Below, piece after piece: positions 50,596 through 59,434 of a stretch of DNA of 64,000 bases (its first letter is position 1; each line of letters begins with the position of its first letter). The stretch is from contig CAJODN010000016.1 of the NCBI GenBank assembly GCA_905233695.1, positions 53,991 through 117,990 on the forward strand. The letters run 5' to 3'. Source of the stretch: an uncultured Lachnospiraceae bacterium (GTDB taxonomy: Bacteria > Bacillota > Clostridia > Lachnospirales > Lachnospiraceae). A program made the position numbers and the translations under genes. Under the pieces are notes generated by a model. It searched no databases. It had not been told where the DNA came from and saw nothing but the letters and a program-made list of their open reading frames with translations.

Positions 50596-51495
50596 TTACT
50601 CATAAGTCCCATCATCATCTACACCTATTGTGATAAGGCCTTGCGCGTTAGCCATCTGGTCGGCCCAGATTCTTGCAAGAGCCTCTCTCGTTCCGCTCCT
50701 TACCAGCATAGCAACGAATTCATCCTTGGTTATATATGAATATGTCGTTTCATTCGGAAGCGTATATACTTCAATTCCGTTATTTGCAACAACTCCCACG
50801 TTGCCGTTATTGGGGTCTACAACTGTGTCACCCGCCTTGGCCTCGGGGTGATAGCCTCTTCCGGTAGCATTGGATGTTGTCTGAGGTGTAGCTTCAGGAT
50901 TAGGGTTTTCCTGCGGTGCCGGAGTCGCTGCCTGTGCAGTCTGGGCTGATGCTTCAGTCTGTATCCCTTCTTCCGTAACACGTACTGACAACTGCTTAGA
51001 TATCTCATCCAATATATTATATGCCTCCTGATACTTACCTTCCTTGAAAGCCGTCGCATACTCAGTGAACAATGAATCCAACCTTGCCTTCACCTCAGGT
51101 GTAAAGTAGTTATTGGCAACGTCAGTATCGAATTGCTTCTTGACCTTACCGTAGAATGATACAACGTGCATCTTAGAGCTCAATGAGTCTGCGTCAATCT
51201 TTCTTGCAAGAGTAATAAAAGCGTCCTTATCGTCAATTGTCATATTGTAGTCCTGCTTAACCTTATCAGTGTATTTTGAAAGCTCGGTCCTGTAGCCTTC
51301 TCTGACGCTATTGGTCGTAACGAGATTGGTTACTTTATTCTCGCAGTCTCCGTACTTTTCCTGGAAAGTAATGGCGTCGGTAATTACCTCATTATTCTTA
51401 GCCAAAACCATGAAAAATATTGATAAACTGGCGACAAGTAGTACAACAATCAAAATGATAATAATCGATATCTTATGACTTTTTATATATTCCAT
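50596..51495 (-). CDS. Membrane-anchored extracellular protein of unknown function
   Basis: N-terminal TM segment; Ala/Pro/Thr-rich linker; C-terminal NGIEVYTLPNETTYSYITKDEFVAMLVRSGTREALARIWADQM. Confidence 0.7.
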   Translation of the reverse strand: MEYIKSHKISIIIILIVVLLVASLSIFFMVLAKNNEVITDAITFQEKYGDCENKVTNLVTTNSVREGYRTELSKYTDKVKQDYNMTIDDKDAFITLARKIDADSLSSKMHVVSFYGKVKKQFDTDVANNYFTPEVKARLDSLFTEYATAFKEGKYQEAYNILDEISKQLSVRVTEEGIQTEASAQTAQAATPAPQENPNPEATPQTTSNATGRGYHPEAKAGDTVVDPNNGNVGVVANNGIEVYTLPNETTYSYITKDEFVAMLVRSGTREALARIWADQMANAQGLITIGVDDDGTYE

Positions 51496-51588
51496 AAGTC
51501 AACCCCCAAATAGTTAGAAAAACACATTCTAAGTAATTATAACACATATCGAACACAATCACAAAATACCTTATTTCATTCTCATCTT

Positions 51589-51689
51589 ACATCTTCGGAC
51601 CAAGTACCCGCACGCTCATGACGAAATGTCGTATGCACACCCCGAAAGGGGTGTGCCGGTAACTTAGCGGGTCTTGGCTCCTCAGATGT
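51589..51689. repeat. Family-1 structured intergenic repeat, long-core form (locus D, 101 bp)
   Basis: ACATCTTCGGACCAAGTACCCGC...GCACACCCC-GAAA-GGGGTGTGC-CGGTAACTTA-GCGGGTCTTGGCTCCTCAGATGT. Confidence 0.92.
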
Positions 51690-51715
51690 CTGCCATGATT
51701 GAGTTTTATTAATGC

Positions 51716-53293
51716 CTAGAACTGCATATATACAAAGTCTGCGGGGCTGATGCCGGTGCCGTAGTAGCCGAACATCACAAGGATTATCATTCCGAGAGCT
51801 ATAATTAAGAACTTCCTGCCGGTTTTGAGAGAAAGGATGCGGGGACGAAGATCTTCACACTTTTTCTTCTCCTTATATAAACTTATGAAGAAAAGCCCTA
51901 TCGTACCGATCAGGAGAATATAGAAATCATATATATTAAGAGTTGCCTGATTCCAGAGCTCCATAAAGTCTGAAAAAGCGAAATCGGTAATGTGGAAGTC
52001 AACAATACTTCGCCATAGCATTGAGAATGCATCCATTGGACCCTGCGCTACGTCGAAATAGTATCCCACAAGAACAAGGATAAATGTCCATAGTACAGAC
52101 ACAATTACAGAGAATACGCCGTTCTTCTTAAGCTTCGTTACACCAAAGAATTTATCGGCTATCTTCTCATTTACAGGAGCAAAAAGTTCAGACAGCATAA
52201 TAACAACACCGTTCCAAAGACCGAAGTATACATACTTAAGATTAGAACCGTGCCATATACCGATTACGAGGAATGTAAGGAGACTTGCAATACATCCCGG
52301 GAATACTTTCGCTATGTGCTTTCCGAACTTAGGCTTAAGCCATTTACCGAAATTAAGGAATTTCTTGGATATTGATAATGGATAGAAAATGTAATTCCTG
52401 CACCAGTTACCAAGTGTGATATGCCATCTATGCCAGTACTCCGTAAGGCTTCTTGAGAAGTACGGTCTTCTGAAGTTCTCTGCCATTGTAATTCCGAAGA
52501 GCTCCGCCACACCGCGAATTATATCGATACCTCCGGAGAAGTCGCAATATAGCTGAAGTGCATAAAGTATTACGGAGAAGAGTATATAGCTTCCCGAAAA
52601 AGACTCTGAATCTGCGGTTATGAGATTAACAAAAGGCAATGCTCTGTCCGCAATCACCATCTTTTTCATTGCGCCCCAGAGTATTAACATAAGGCCTTTC
52701 TTAATATTTTCAATATTGAAGGAATGACCCTTGTAAAGCTGCTTGGCAAGGTCGTCGTATACAGCGATGGGACCCTGGATAATCTGCGGGAAGAATGATA
52801 CGAAGAGCGCGAACCTGAAGATATTCTTCTCACTCTCCGTCTTCTCTCTGTAGACATCAATAAGATATCCCATTGATTGGAATGTGTAGAATGATATACC
52901 GAGAGGAAGAAGTATTCCAAGCTCAGACATAAGAGGTACATATTTTAATAATCCGAGAATGCCGAAATTAAGAATTAATCCGACAATGAGGAGTGCCGCA
53001 CGCTTCTTTCTGCCCTTGGCTTTATAAGCCTTCCTTTCCTTCCTGTCCCAGTCCTCTTTATGCTCCTTAACTATAGCCTTCTCATTAAGGAGATGACTCT
53101 CAATAAGACGTGCGAACGTATAGGTTGAAATAATTGTAAATACTATGAAGAAAACGTAGAACTTACATACATATACATAATAGAACATACTTCCGGCAAG
53201 TAAAACTATCCATCTGTATTTCTTCGGTATTATGTAGTATAGCAACACTGAAACCAGGACAAATGCTGCATATTGTAACGATATAAGTTCCAC
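51716..53293 (-). CDS. MBOAT-family O-acyltransferase (DltB-like)
   Basis: LPLGISFYTFQSMGYLIDVYR; LQLYCDFSGGIDIIRGVAELFG; FRRPYFSRSLTEYWHRWHITLGNWCRNYIFYPL; IGIWHG. Confidence 0.95.
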   Translation of the reverse strand: MELISLQYAAFVLVSVLLYYIIPKKYRWIVLLAGSMFYYVYVCKFYVFFIVFTIISTYTFARLIESHLLNEKAIVKEHKEDWDRKERKAYKAKGRKKRAALLIVGLILNFGILGLLKYVPLMSELGILLPLGISFYTFQSMGYLIDVYREKTESEKNIFRFALFVSFFPQIIQGPIAVYDDLAKQLYKGHSFNIENIKKGLMLILWGAMKKMVIADRALPFVNLITADSESFSGSYILFSVILYALQLYCDFSGGIDIIRGVAELFGITMAENFRRPYFSRSLTEYWHRWHITLGNWCRNYIFYPLSISKKFLNFGKWLKPKFGKHIAKVFPGCIASLLTFLVIGIWHGSNLKYVYFGLWNGVVIMLSELFAPVNEKIADKFFGVTKLKKNGVFSVIVSVLWTFILVLVGYYFDVAQGPMDAFSMLWRSIVDFHITDFAFSDFMELWNQATLNIYDFYILLIGTIGLFFISLYKEKKKCEDLRPRILSLKTGRKFLIIALGMIILVMFGYYGTGISPADFVYMQF

Positions 53294-53296
53294 GGT

Positions 53297-54466
53297 CTAT
53301 AATCCTTTAACGTTAATCTTAGAGGCTTTAATTATATCTCTTACCTTAGTTAATTCATTGCCTCTCTTGGTGTAAATTGTAGGAAGTTCTCTCGACAGGA
53401 AAAGTGCCGGCGCTTCCGTAACGGAGTAAGCACCGCATCTGTCGAAGCAAAGTACATCACCAACGCTTAGTTCCGGAAGAGTAACTTCTCTTACAAGAAC
53501 ATCTGCTACGGTACATAAACTACCGCATATACAATAGTCCACATCCTTGCTGTTTGCTCTTACACTTCCCTTATTCTGAATGAGTTCCTCGACTGAATAT
53601 TTATAACCATTATTGATTACGCTGATCGGCGGAATCTCCATAGCCATCTTCTGTCCATAGTAATTGACGTGATGAATACCGCCGTCCACAAGAAGATACT
53701 CCGTATCCATACTGCTTTTTGTATCAACTACCTTCGTGAAGAAAGATCCTGAAGTTGCAGCAAGAAATCTACCCATCTCAATTCCAAGCGGGTGCTTCTT
53801 CGCGAATTTATTAAGAACAACGGCAGCTTCCTTAAGATGCTCCATCTCAAGCTCATCATTATTCTGCTTGAAATACTCGACGCAAAGTCCGGGACCGTAT
53901 TCAATAAACGAAGGCTCGTAGTCACACTTATGCTTAAGACCTGTAAGCGCCTTCTCAATCTTCTCAATATCCTTAAGAATCTTCTTAAGGTTCTTCTGTG
54001 TTCCCGAATAGAAATGAAGACCGATTATATCGAGATTACTGAAGTACTCATCGCGATTCGCAATAATATATTCGATATCATCGTAAGACATTCCGAATTG
54101 ATTACCGCTTGTTAATCGGAGAATTGCCTTCACATTAACATTTTCCTGCTGAATAAGCGCAGCATGACGAAGGCTCTCACAGGTTATAATATCAACGCCG
54201 TATTCGAGAGCAATATGAACATCCTCCTCTTCCTTAACAACACCGGAATAGATAATCCTTTCTCCCGGAATATTAAGCTCTTTACATATCTCAAGCTCTC
54301 CCGGCGAACATACTTCCACATGGTCTATTGCATCCGGAAGTCCGCCTAAGAGGAAGGGATTAGCCTTAATTGAATATGTGAGAGGCATGCCCGGAAGCTC
54401 CTCTTTTATAGCCAAGGCTCTCTTTTCAAATTCATCAAAGTCAAATACGTAACAAGGTGTACTCAT
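53297..54466 (-). CDS. Fold-type-III PLP-dependent decarboxylase (LysA/ODC/BtrK-like)
   Basis: MPLTYSIKANPFLLGGLPDAIDHVEVCSPGELEI; VDGGIHHVNYYG; CGSLCTVADVLVREVTLPELSVGDVLCFDRCGAYSVTEAPALF. Confidence 0.9.
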   Translation of the reverse strand: MSTPCYVFDFDEFEKRALAIKEELPGMPLTYSIKANPFLLGGLPDAIDHVEVCSPGELEICKELNIPGERIIYSGVVKEEEDVHIALEYGVDIITCESLRHAALIQQENVNVKAILRLTSGNQFGMSYDDIEYIIANRDEYFSNLDIIGLHFYSGTQKNLKKILKDIEKIEKALTGLKHKCDYEPSFIEYGPGLCVEYFKQNNDELEMEHLKEAAVVLNKFAKKHPLGIEMGRFLAATSGSFFTKVVDTKSSMDTEYLLVDGGIHHVNYYGQKMAMEIPPISVINNGYKYSVEELIQNKGSVRANSKDVDYCICGSLCTVADVLVREVTLPELSVGDVLCFDRCGAYSVTEAPALFLSRELPTIYTKRGNELTKVRDIIKASKINVKGL

Positions 54467-54517
54467 AATGTCTCCATTTCATAATATGTCCCATTAATCG
54501 GACACATCCAACACTTC

Positions 54518-54757
54518 TTATTCGTCCATCAGCTTAGTAACAAGCTCAGTCATAGCGTCAACGGAATTAAAGTTCTCGGGAACTAAGTCCTTAGGTCTTA
54601 TTGTGATATCGAACTCATCTGAAAGCTCGGATACGAGTGATACGATATCGAATGACTCTAATACATTTCCATCAACAAGAGATGTCTCCGACTCGAAGTC
54701 AACATCAGGTCTGATGTCTTCTAAGATCTCAATAATAGTTTCTTTTGTGCTTGCCAT
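54518..54757 (-). CDS. Acyl/peptidyl carrier protein (DltC-like)
   Basis: 79 aa; NVLESFDIVSLVSELSDEFDITIRPKDLVPENFNSVDAM carrier-protein motif. Confidence 0.88.
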   Translation of the reverse strand: MASTKETIIEILEDIRPDVDFESETSLVDGNVLESFDIVSLVSELSDEFDITIRPKDLVPENFNSVDAMTELVTKLMDE

Positions 54758-54759
54758 AA

Positions 54760-56418
54760 TTACATTACCTCCAATCCTTTTACATCAATCTTACCGTTGG
54801 GAAGCTTCGGCAGCTCCTCTAACTTCTTAATCTTACGCGGTACCATGAAGCCCGGAATTAATTCTCTAAGTGCAATTGAGATATCCTTCTTATTAGCTTC
54901 TCCCGAATAATATAGTATAAGGCTCTCTTTTTCCTTCTTGTAAATGCAACAGCTCTCGCTGACATCTTCTAAGGAATTGGCCGCGTATTCAATCTCATCA
55001 AGCTCGACTCTGTGTCCCATATGCTTAATCTGTCTGTCGAGACGACCGTGGAATTCGAATAATCCGTTCTTAATTGAACCGATATCACCGGTCTTATATA
55101 TTCTCTTCGTTGTACCGTCACTTAAAGTCCGATTAACGAAGCTGTCATTCGTTCTCTCTTCGTCGTTAATGTATTCAATCGCAAGGGAAATGCCTGATAC
55201 ACAGATCTGACCCTTCGCATTTTCACCCTCAATAAGCTTGCTGTCATCGTCAACATCTGTAAGAAATACGTCGTAACCTTCGTAGGGAACTCCGATGGGA
55301 AGAATCTCATCGTCGGTAACGCGGTGGTCAACTACGTAGTATGTACAGCTTGCTGTAGCTTCCGTAGGACCGTACTGGTTAACAAATAAGGCATCGGGCA
55401 AATTCTCCTGCCATACCTTAAGCGCACTGCAAGGCATTACGGAACCGGAGAAACAAATCTTACGAAGAGTATTAAGCTTTACTTCTTCAAATGCTCCGAG
55501 ACTTAAAGGAACGGTAAGTGCCGATACACTCCAGCCTATTGCCGTAACACCGTTATCATTAAGGTAAGTGAAAAGCTCGTTCGGATCCATAAAATATTTC
55601 TTGGGAATGATAAACGAACTTGCACCGAACTTAAGAGGCAGATAAATATCACGAATAGCCGCAATATAATCAAGTGGCGACTGGTTACCGAATCTGTCGC
55701 TCTCTTCTATCTTCATGACCTTGCTGTATGCATTAATGTAATTAATAAGGGATTCCTGACTCGTTGATACGCCCTTCGGTCTTCCTGAAGAACCGGATGT
55801 GTGAATAATGTAAAGCGCATCGCTCGGCTTATAATCTGCTCTGATCTTACCGAGTAAATCCTCATTAACGAGTTCATCCGTAAGATTCTTCTCTACTGTT
55901 GCAGTGTCGTACCTGCCGTCCTCGAACTTCGAAATAGTTCTATCTTCAAAGTCAACTACTATTACTTTAAATGCTTTTCCTTCGTATTCCTTATCTATGA
56001 ACTTAACGAAACCTTCGTAACTTTTCTTATCTGTTAAAATAACCGTCGGCTTAAGATTATCAAGTATCTTCTTAATCCTGCTATATGGAAGTGCCATATC
56101 AATCGGTGCATAAGCACGATTGTTATACACGCATGACATAAAAAGAATCGGCGTTGTTGCGGCTCTTTCAGAGAAAACAGCTATAGGTGTCTTCACATCG
56201 GCATCACTTGAATCACCGGCTATGAATGAACCTATCATCTCCGCTTTGCTTAATACATCTGAAAATGTGACTTCCGTCTTTTTACCTGTATCGTCTTCAC
56301 TTGTAAATGCGACCTTGTCCGGAAGTCTCTTAGCGCTTTCATAAAGCCACTCTAACACATTGTTCATTGATAATTCCTTTCCGAAACGGTTAATCCAATC
56401 TATCTCACCATAAACCAC
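54760..56418 (-). CDS. AMP-forming amino-acid/acyl ligase (DltA-like adenylation enzyme)
   Basis: IIHTSGSSGRPKGVSTSQESL; FVNQYGPTEATASCTYYVVD; YKTGDIGSIKNGLFEFHGRLDRQIKHMGHRVELDEIE. Confidence 0.92.
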   Translation of the reverse strand: MVYGEIDWINRFGKELSMNNVLEWLYESAKRLPDKVAFTSEDDTGKKTEVTFSDVLSKAEMIGSFIAGDSSDADVKTPIAVFSERAATTPILFMSCVYNNRAYAPIDMALPYSRIKKILDNLKPTVILTDKKSYEGFVKFIDKEYEGKAFKVIVVDFEDRTISKFEDGRYDTATVEKNLTDELVNEDLLGKIRADYKPSDALYIIHTSGSSGRPKGVSTSQESLINYINAYSKVMKIEESDRFGNQSPLDYIAAIRDIYLPLKFGASSFIIPKKYFMDPNELFTYLNDNGVTAIGWSVSALTVPLSLGAFEEVKLNTLRKICFSGSVMPCSALKVWQENLPDALFVNQYGPTEATASCTYYVVDHRVTDDEILPIGVPYEGYDVFLTDVDDDSKLIEGENAKGQICVSGISLAIEYINDEERTNDSFVNRTLSDGTTKRIYKTGDIGSIKNGLFEFHGRLDRQIKHMGHRVELDEIEYAANSLEDVSESCCIYKKEKESLILYYSGEANKKDISIALRELIPGFMVPRKIKKLEELPKLPNGKIDVKGLEVM

Positions 56419-57524
56419 TCTGGTAAGTATACACTTAATTCATAATAATATGTTCCTAAATTATCGGAAATATCGGCCTCTGCTCTGTTCAAAATGTCAT
56501 TAGTATTGTCCACAGCCTTCTGCCAGTTCTCCTTTGTCTCGGCCGAATGCTCACCTACAATGTCGTAATTACTTACAAGATAGTTACCGAAATAGTTCGT
56601 GAACTTCCTGGCTCCTCTTACGTTGAAGTGCTCGTCGTTATAGTAATCCTCTATCTTAACAATTCCCGCTTCATCCTTGGAATAACTAAAGTCCACGAAC
56701 TTATATCCGTGGGAAGAAGCCATATCCGTAAGCTCAGCCACAAGCTCGGGCTCAGTATCTTTGTTCTGATGTGGAAAACGCACGAACAATACATTGGTAA
56801 GGCCTTCAGACTTACAGTATTCCATAAGATCCGTGAATATTCCCTTACTCTTGTCGGTAAAATAATTATGCTTAACTTCGTCGGCATCTTTTGTAGACGC
56901 AGTCTTGGCAAATGTGGCATATCCCTTTAAGTTGGAACGTGGTTCAACAAGCATACCTATCCTGGTATAAAGGGTTGCGAAGCTTTTCCCGGGGTCCTGC
57001 CAATTGTTATGATATACATCTAAGAAATGTGAAAGTTTAAAGTCATCCTTATTCTCATCTGCTACTGCATATTCAATAGCTTCCGCTCTATTCTCCTTGC
57101 CGTCGATATTATCCAGATATCCGTGAAGGTTACCTTGACGATCATAATAATAATCCTTCTGAAGGAGACCGTTCATCTCGAATACCACAAGCTTGGGCTT
57201 CTGGGCGCTTAGTACCTCTTTAAGCATTGACTGATAGAGGCTTCCGGGAACACCGGACACACCGTAGGAATATGACGTGTAGCCGTACTGCTCATATGCC
57301 AAGGGTGCGCAGTAGTTAGCGTACGCCTCGCTTGCCCCGATAACCACCACATCAAGGGTGTCCTTTTCCTTGTAAATGCCCTGAAGAGACGCCACATTTA
57401 CGGGCTCTGTCATCTTAAGGAACATACAAAGCGCCAGGAACACTAAAATAAGGGCGGCTGAAAATCCCAGACACCCTAAAATAGTTTTTGATTTCTTATG
57501 ACCATCCGACATACTATCCCTCAA
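56400..57524 (-). CDS. Membrane-anchored SGNH/DltD-like protein
   Basis: N-terminal TM; VVVIGASEAYANYCAPLAYEQYGY; YYNDEHFNVRGARKFTNYF. Confidence 0.75.
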   Translation of the reverse strand: MRDSMSDGHKKSKTILGCLGFSAALILVFLALCMFLKMTEPVNVASLQGIYKEKDTLDVVVIGASEAYANYCAPLAYEQYGYTSYSYGVSGVPGSLYQSMLKEVLSAQKPKLVVFEMNGLLQKDYYYDRQGNLHGYLDNIDGKENRAEAIEYAVADENKDDFKLSHFLDVYHNNWQDPGKSFATLYTRIGMLVEPRSNLKGYATFAKTASTKDADEVKHNYFTDKSKGIFTDLMEYCKSEGLTNVLFVRFPHQNKDTEPELVAELTDMASSHGYKFVDFSYSKDEAGIVKIEDYYNDEHFNVRGARKFTNYFGNYLVSNYDIVGEHSAETKENWQKAVDNTNDILNRAEADISDNLGTYYYELSVYLPEWFMVR

Positions 57525-58425
57525 TCATTCTGTTAATACATTTCGACGCGCCGTCGATTATTTCTTTATCAAGAATAATCTCCTCACCGCCTACTCCTCT
57601 AAGAGTATTGTAAATGTCAAATAACGACGTTACTCTCATATTATCACAAGATAGATTGACAGATAGTGGATAAAACATTTTATCCGGGCAGTCATATTGT
57701 AAATGTTCCACAATACTATTCTCTGTTCCGATAATAAATTCCTTATTATCCGATTCCCTGGCATAATCCATAATAGCTGTTGTGGCACCGACAAAATCGG
57801 CCTCCTTGGTGACTTCCGGATGGCACTCCGGGTGAACTAAGAAAAGCGCATCAGGGTGAGCCTTCTTGGCGTTACATACATCTTCGTAGGTTGCTCTCTG
57901 ATGGTAGGGGCAACCGCCGTCAAAGTATATAAACTTCTTATCCGGAAGATCTTTCTCAACGTATGCACCTAGATTGGGGTCGGGGATAAATATTATAGTA
58001 TCTTCTTTAATACCTTTCATAAGACGTCTTGCAGACGAACTTGTAACACATAAGTCACACTCCGTCTTAAGTTCAGATGTCGTATTAATGTAACATACAA
58101 CGGCAGAACCGGGATTTTCTTCTTTAAGCTTTCTTACATCCTCTACAGACATTTGTTCTGCCATGGGACAGCCTGCTACAGGATTAGGAAGATACACCTT
58201 CTTCTCGGGAGATAAGACTTTACATGTCTCAGCCATAAAACGAACACCGCACATAATGATGCTTGAATTATCAGCATCTCTTCCTTGTACACTGAGTCCA
58301 AAAGAATCGCCGATATAGTCGGCGACTTCGAAAATGCTTTGGTCTTGATATGCATGGGCTAGGATGCATACGTCCTTTTCCTTCTTTAACCTGATAATCT
58401 CTTCTTGAACTTCCTTTACTGTCAT
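57514..58425 (-). CDS. nadA: Quinolinate synthase
   Basis: CILAHAYQDQSIFEVADYIGDSFGLSVQ; NPVAGCPMAEQMS; VHPECHPEVTKEADFVGATTAIMDYA. Confidence 0.96.
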   Translation of the reverse strand: MTVKEVQEEIIRLKKEKDVCILAHAYQDQSIFEVADYIGDSFGLSVQGRDADNSSIIMCGVRFMAETCKVLSPEKKVYLPNPVAGCPMAEQMSVEDVRKLKEENPGSAVVCYINTTSELKTECDLCVTSSSARRLMKGIKEDTIIFIPDPNLGAYVEKDLPDKKFIYFDGGCPYHQRATYEDVCNAKKAHPDALFLVHPECHPEVTKEADFVGATTAIMDYARESDNKEFIIGTENSIVEHLQYDCPDKMFYPLSVNLSCDNMRVTSLFDIYNTLRGVGGEEIILDKEIIDGASKCINRMIEG

Positions 58426-58459
58426 AGTTTTATTTCCTTCCTAATATACTCTCATTCTT

Positions 58460-58560
58460 GCATCTTCGGACCGAGTACCTGCACGCTCATGACGAAATGT
58501 CGTATGCGCACCCCGAATGGGGTGTGCCGGTAACTTAGCAGGTCTCGGCTCCTCAGATGC
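58460..58560. repeat. Family-1 structured intergenic repeat, long-core form (locus E, 101 bp)
   Basis: GCATCTTCGGACCGAGTACCTGC...GCGCACCCC-GAAT-GGGGTGTGC-CGGTAACTTA-GCAGGTCTCGGCTCCTCAGATGC. Confidence 0.92.
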
Positions 58561-58570
58561 TTGCTATATC

Positions 58571-59422
58571 CTAGATTGGTTGCATATTCTTCATAGAAAT
58601 GTCCATAATAGGGGCTGAGTGGGTGAGAGCACCGCTTGATATGTAGTCGACTCCGATATCCTTTAGCTTGTCGATATTCTCCTTAGTTACATTGCCGGAG
58701 CACTCTGTCTCGGCGCGACCGTCGATTATCTCAATTGCCTTCTTCATAGTGTCGATATCCATATTGTCAAGCATTATGATATGGGCGCCGGCTTCCACCG
58801 CTTCCTTAACCTGTTCAAGCGTCTCCGTCTCGACCTCAATTTTCCTTACAAACGGCGCATACTCCTTAGCCATCTTGACAGCTTTGGTGATTGAGCCTGC
58901 AGCACCGATGTGGTTATCCTTAAGCATTACACCGTCTGACAGATTATACCTGTGATTACAGCCACCACCGATTCTTACAGCGTATTTCTCGAATATTCTT
59001 GCGTTGGGAGTGGTCTTCCTTGTATCGAGAAGGGTTGTCTTACTTCCTTCAAGAAGAGACGCTACCTGATTCGTATAAGTGGCTATTCCGCTCATTCTCT
59101 GGAGATAGTTAAGGGCAACTCGCTCTCCCGAGAGAAGAACTCTTATATCGCCTGTTACAGTGGCAAGAAGCTGACCATTCTTAACCTTATCGCCGTCTTT
59201 TACCTTATAATCAATCTCGGTATTCTCGTCAAGCAGCTCGAATACTCTTCCGTAAATGTCAAGTCCGGCGATAATGCCGTCTTCCTTACATATTAAGTCG
59301 ACCTTGCCCTTCTTATATTCGGGCATAACCGCATTGGTCGACACATCCTCACTTGTAATATCTTCTTCAAGTGCCATAAGTAAATATTTATCGGCATTAA
59401 GCTTCATTGTTATGTTATCCAT
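58571..59422 (-). CDS. nadC: Nicotinate-nucleotide pyrophosphorylase (carboxylating)
   Basis: ALEEDITSEDVSTNAV; ALNYLQRMSGIATYTNQV; LLDTRKTTPNARIFEKYAVRIGGGCNHRYNLSDGVMLKDNHI. Confidence 0.97.
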   Translation of the reverse strand: MDNITMKLNADKYLLMALEEDITSEDVSTNAVMPEYKKGKVDLICKEDGIIAGLDIYGRVFELLDENTEIDYKVKDGDKVKNGQLLATVTGDIRVLLSGERVALNYLQRMSGIATYTNQVASLLEGSKTTLLDTRKTTPNARIFEKYAVRIGGGCNHRYNLSDGVMLKDNHIGAAGSITKAVKMAKEYAPFVRKIEVETETLEQVKEAVEAGAHIIMLDNMDIDTMKKAIEIIDGRAETECSGNVTKENIDKLKDIGVDYISSGALTHSAPIMDISMKNMQPI

Positions 59423-59434
59423 GGGTTCCTCTCT

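Noticed and set aside
51589-51689. Family-1 element as a known c-di-GMP (GEMM-I) or other standard riboswitch
   Set aside because: GNRA-type tip and c-di-GMP genes nearby made this tempting, but the conserved core of GEMM-I is not present and most copies lie between unrelated minus-strand genes in the opposite sense.
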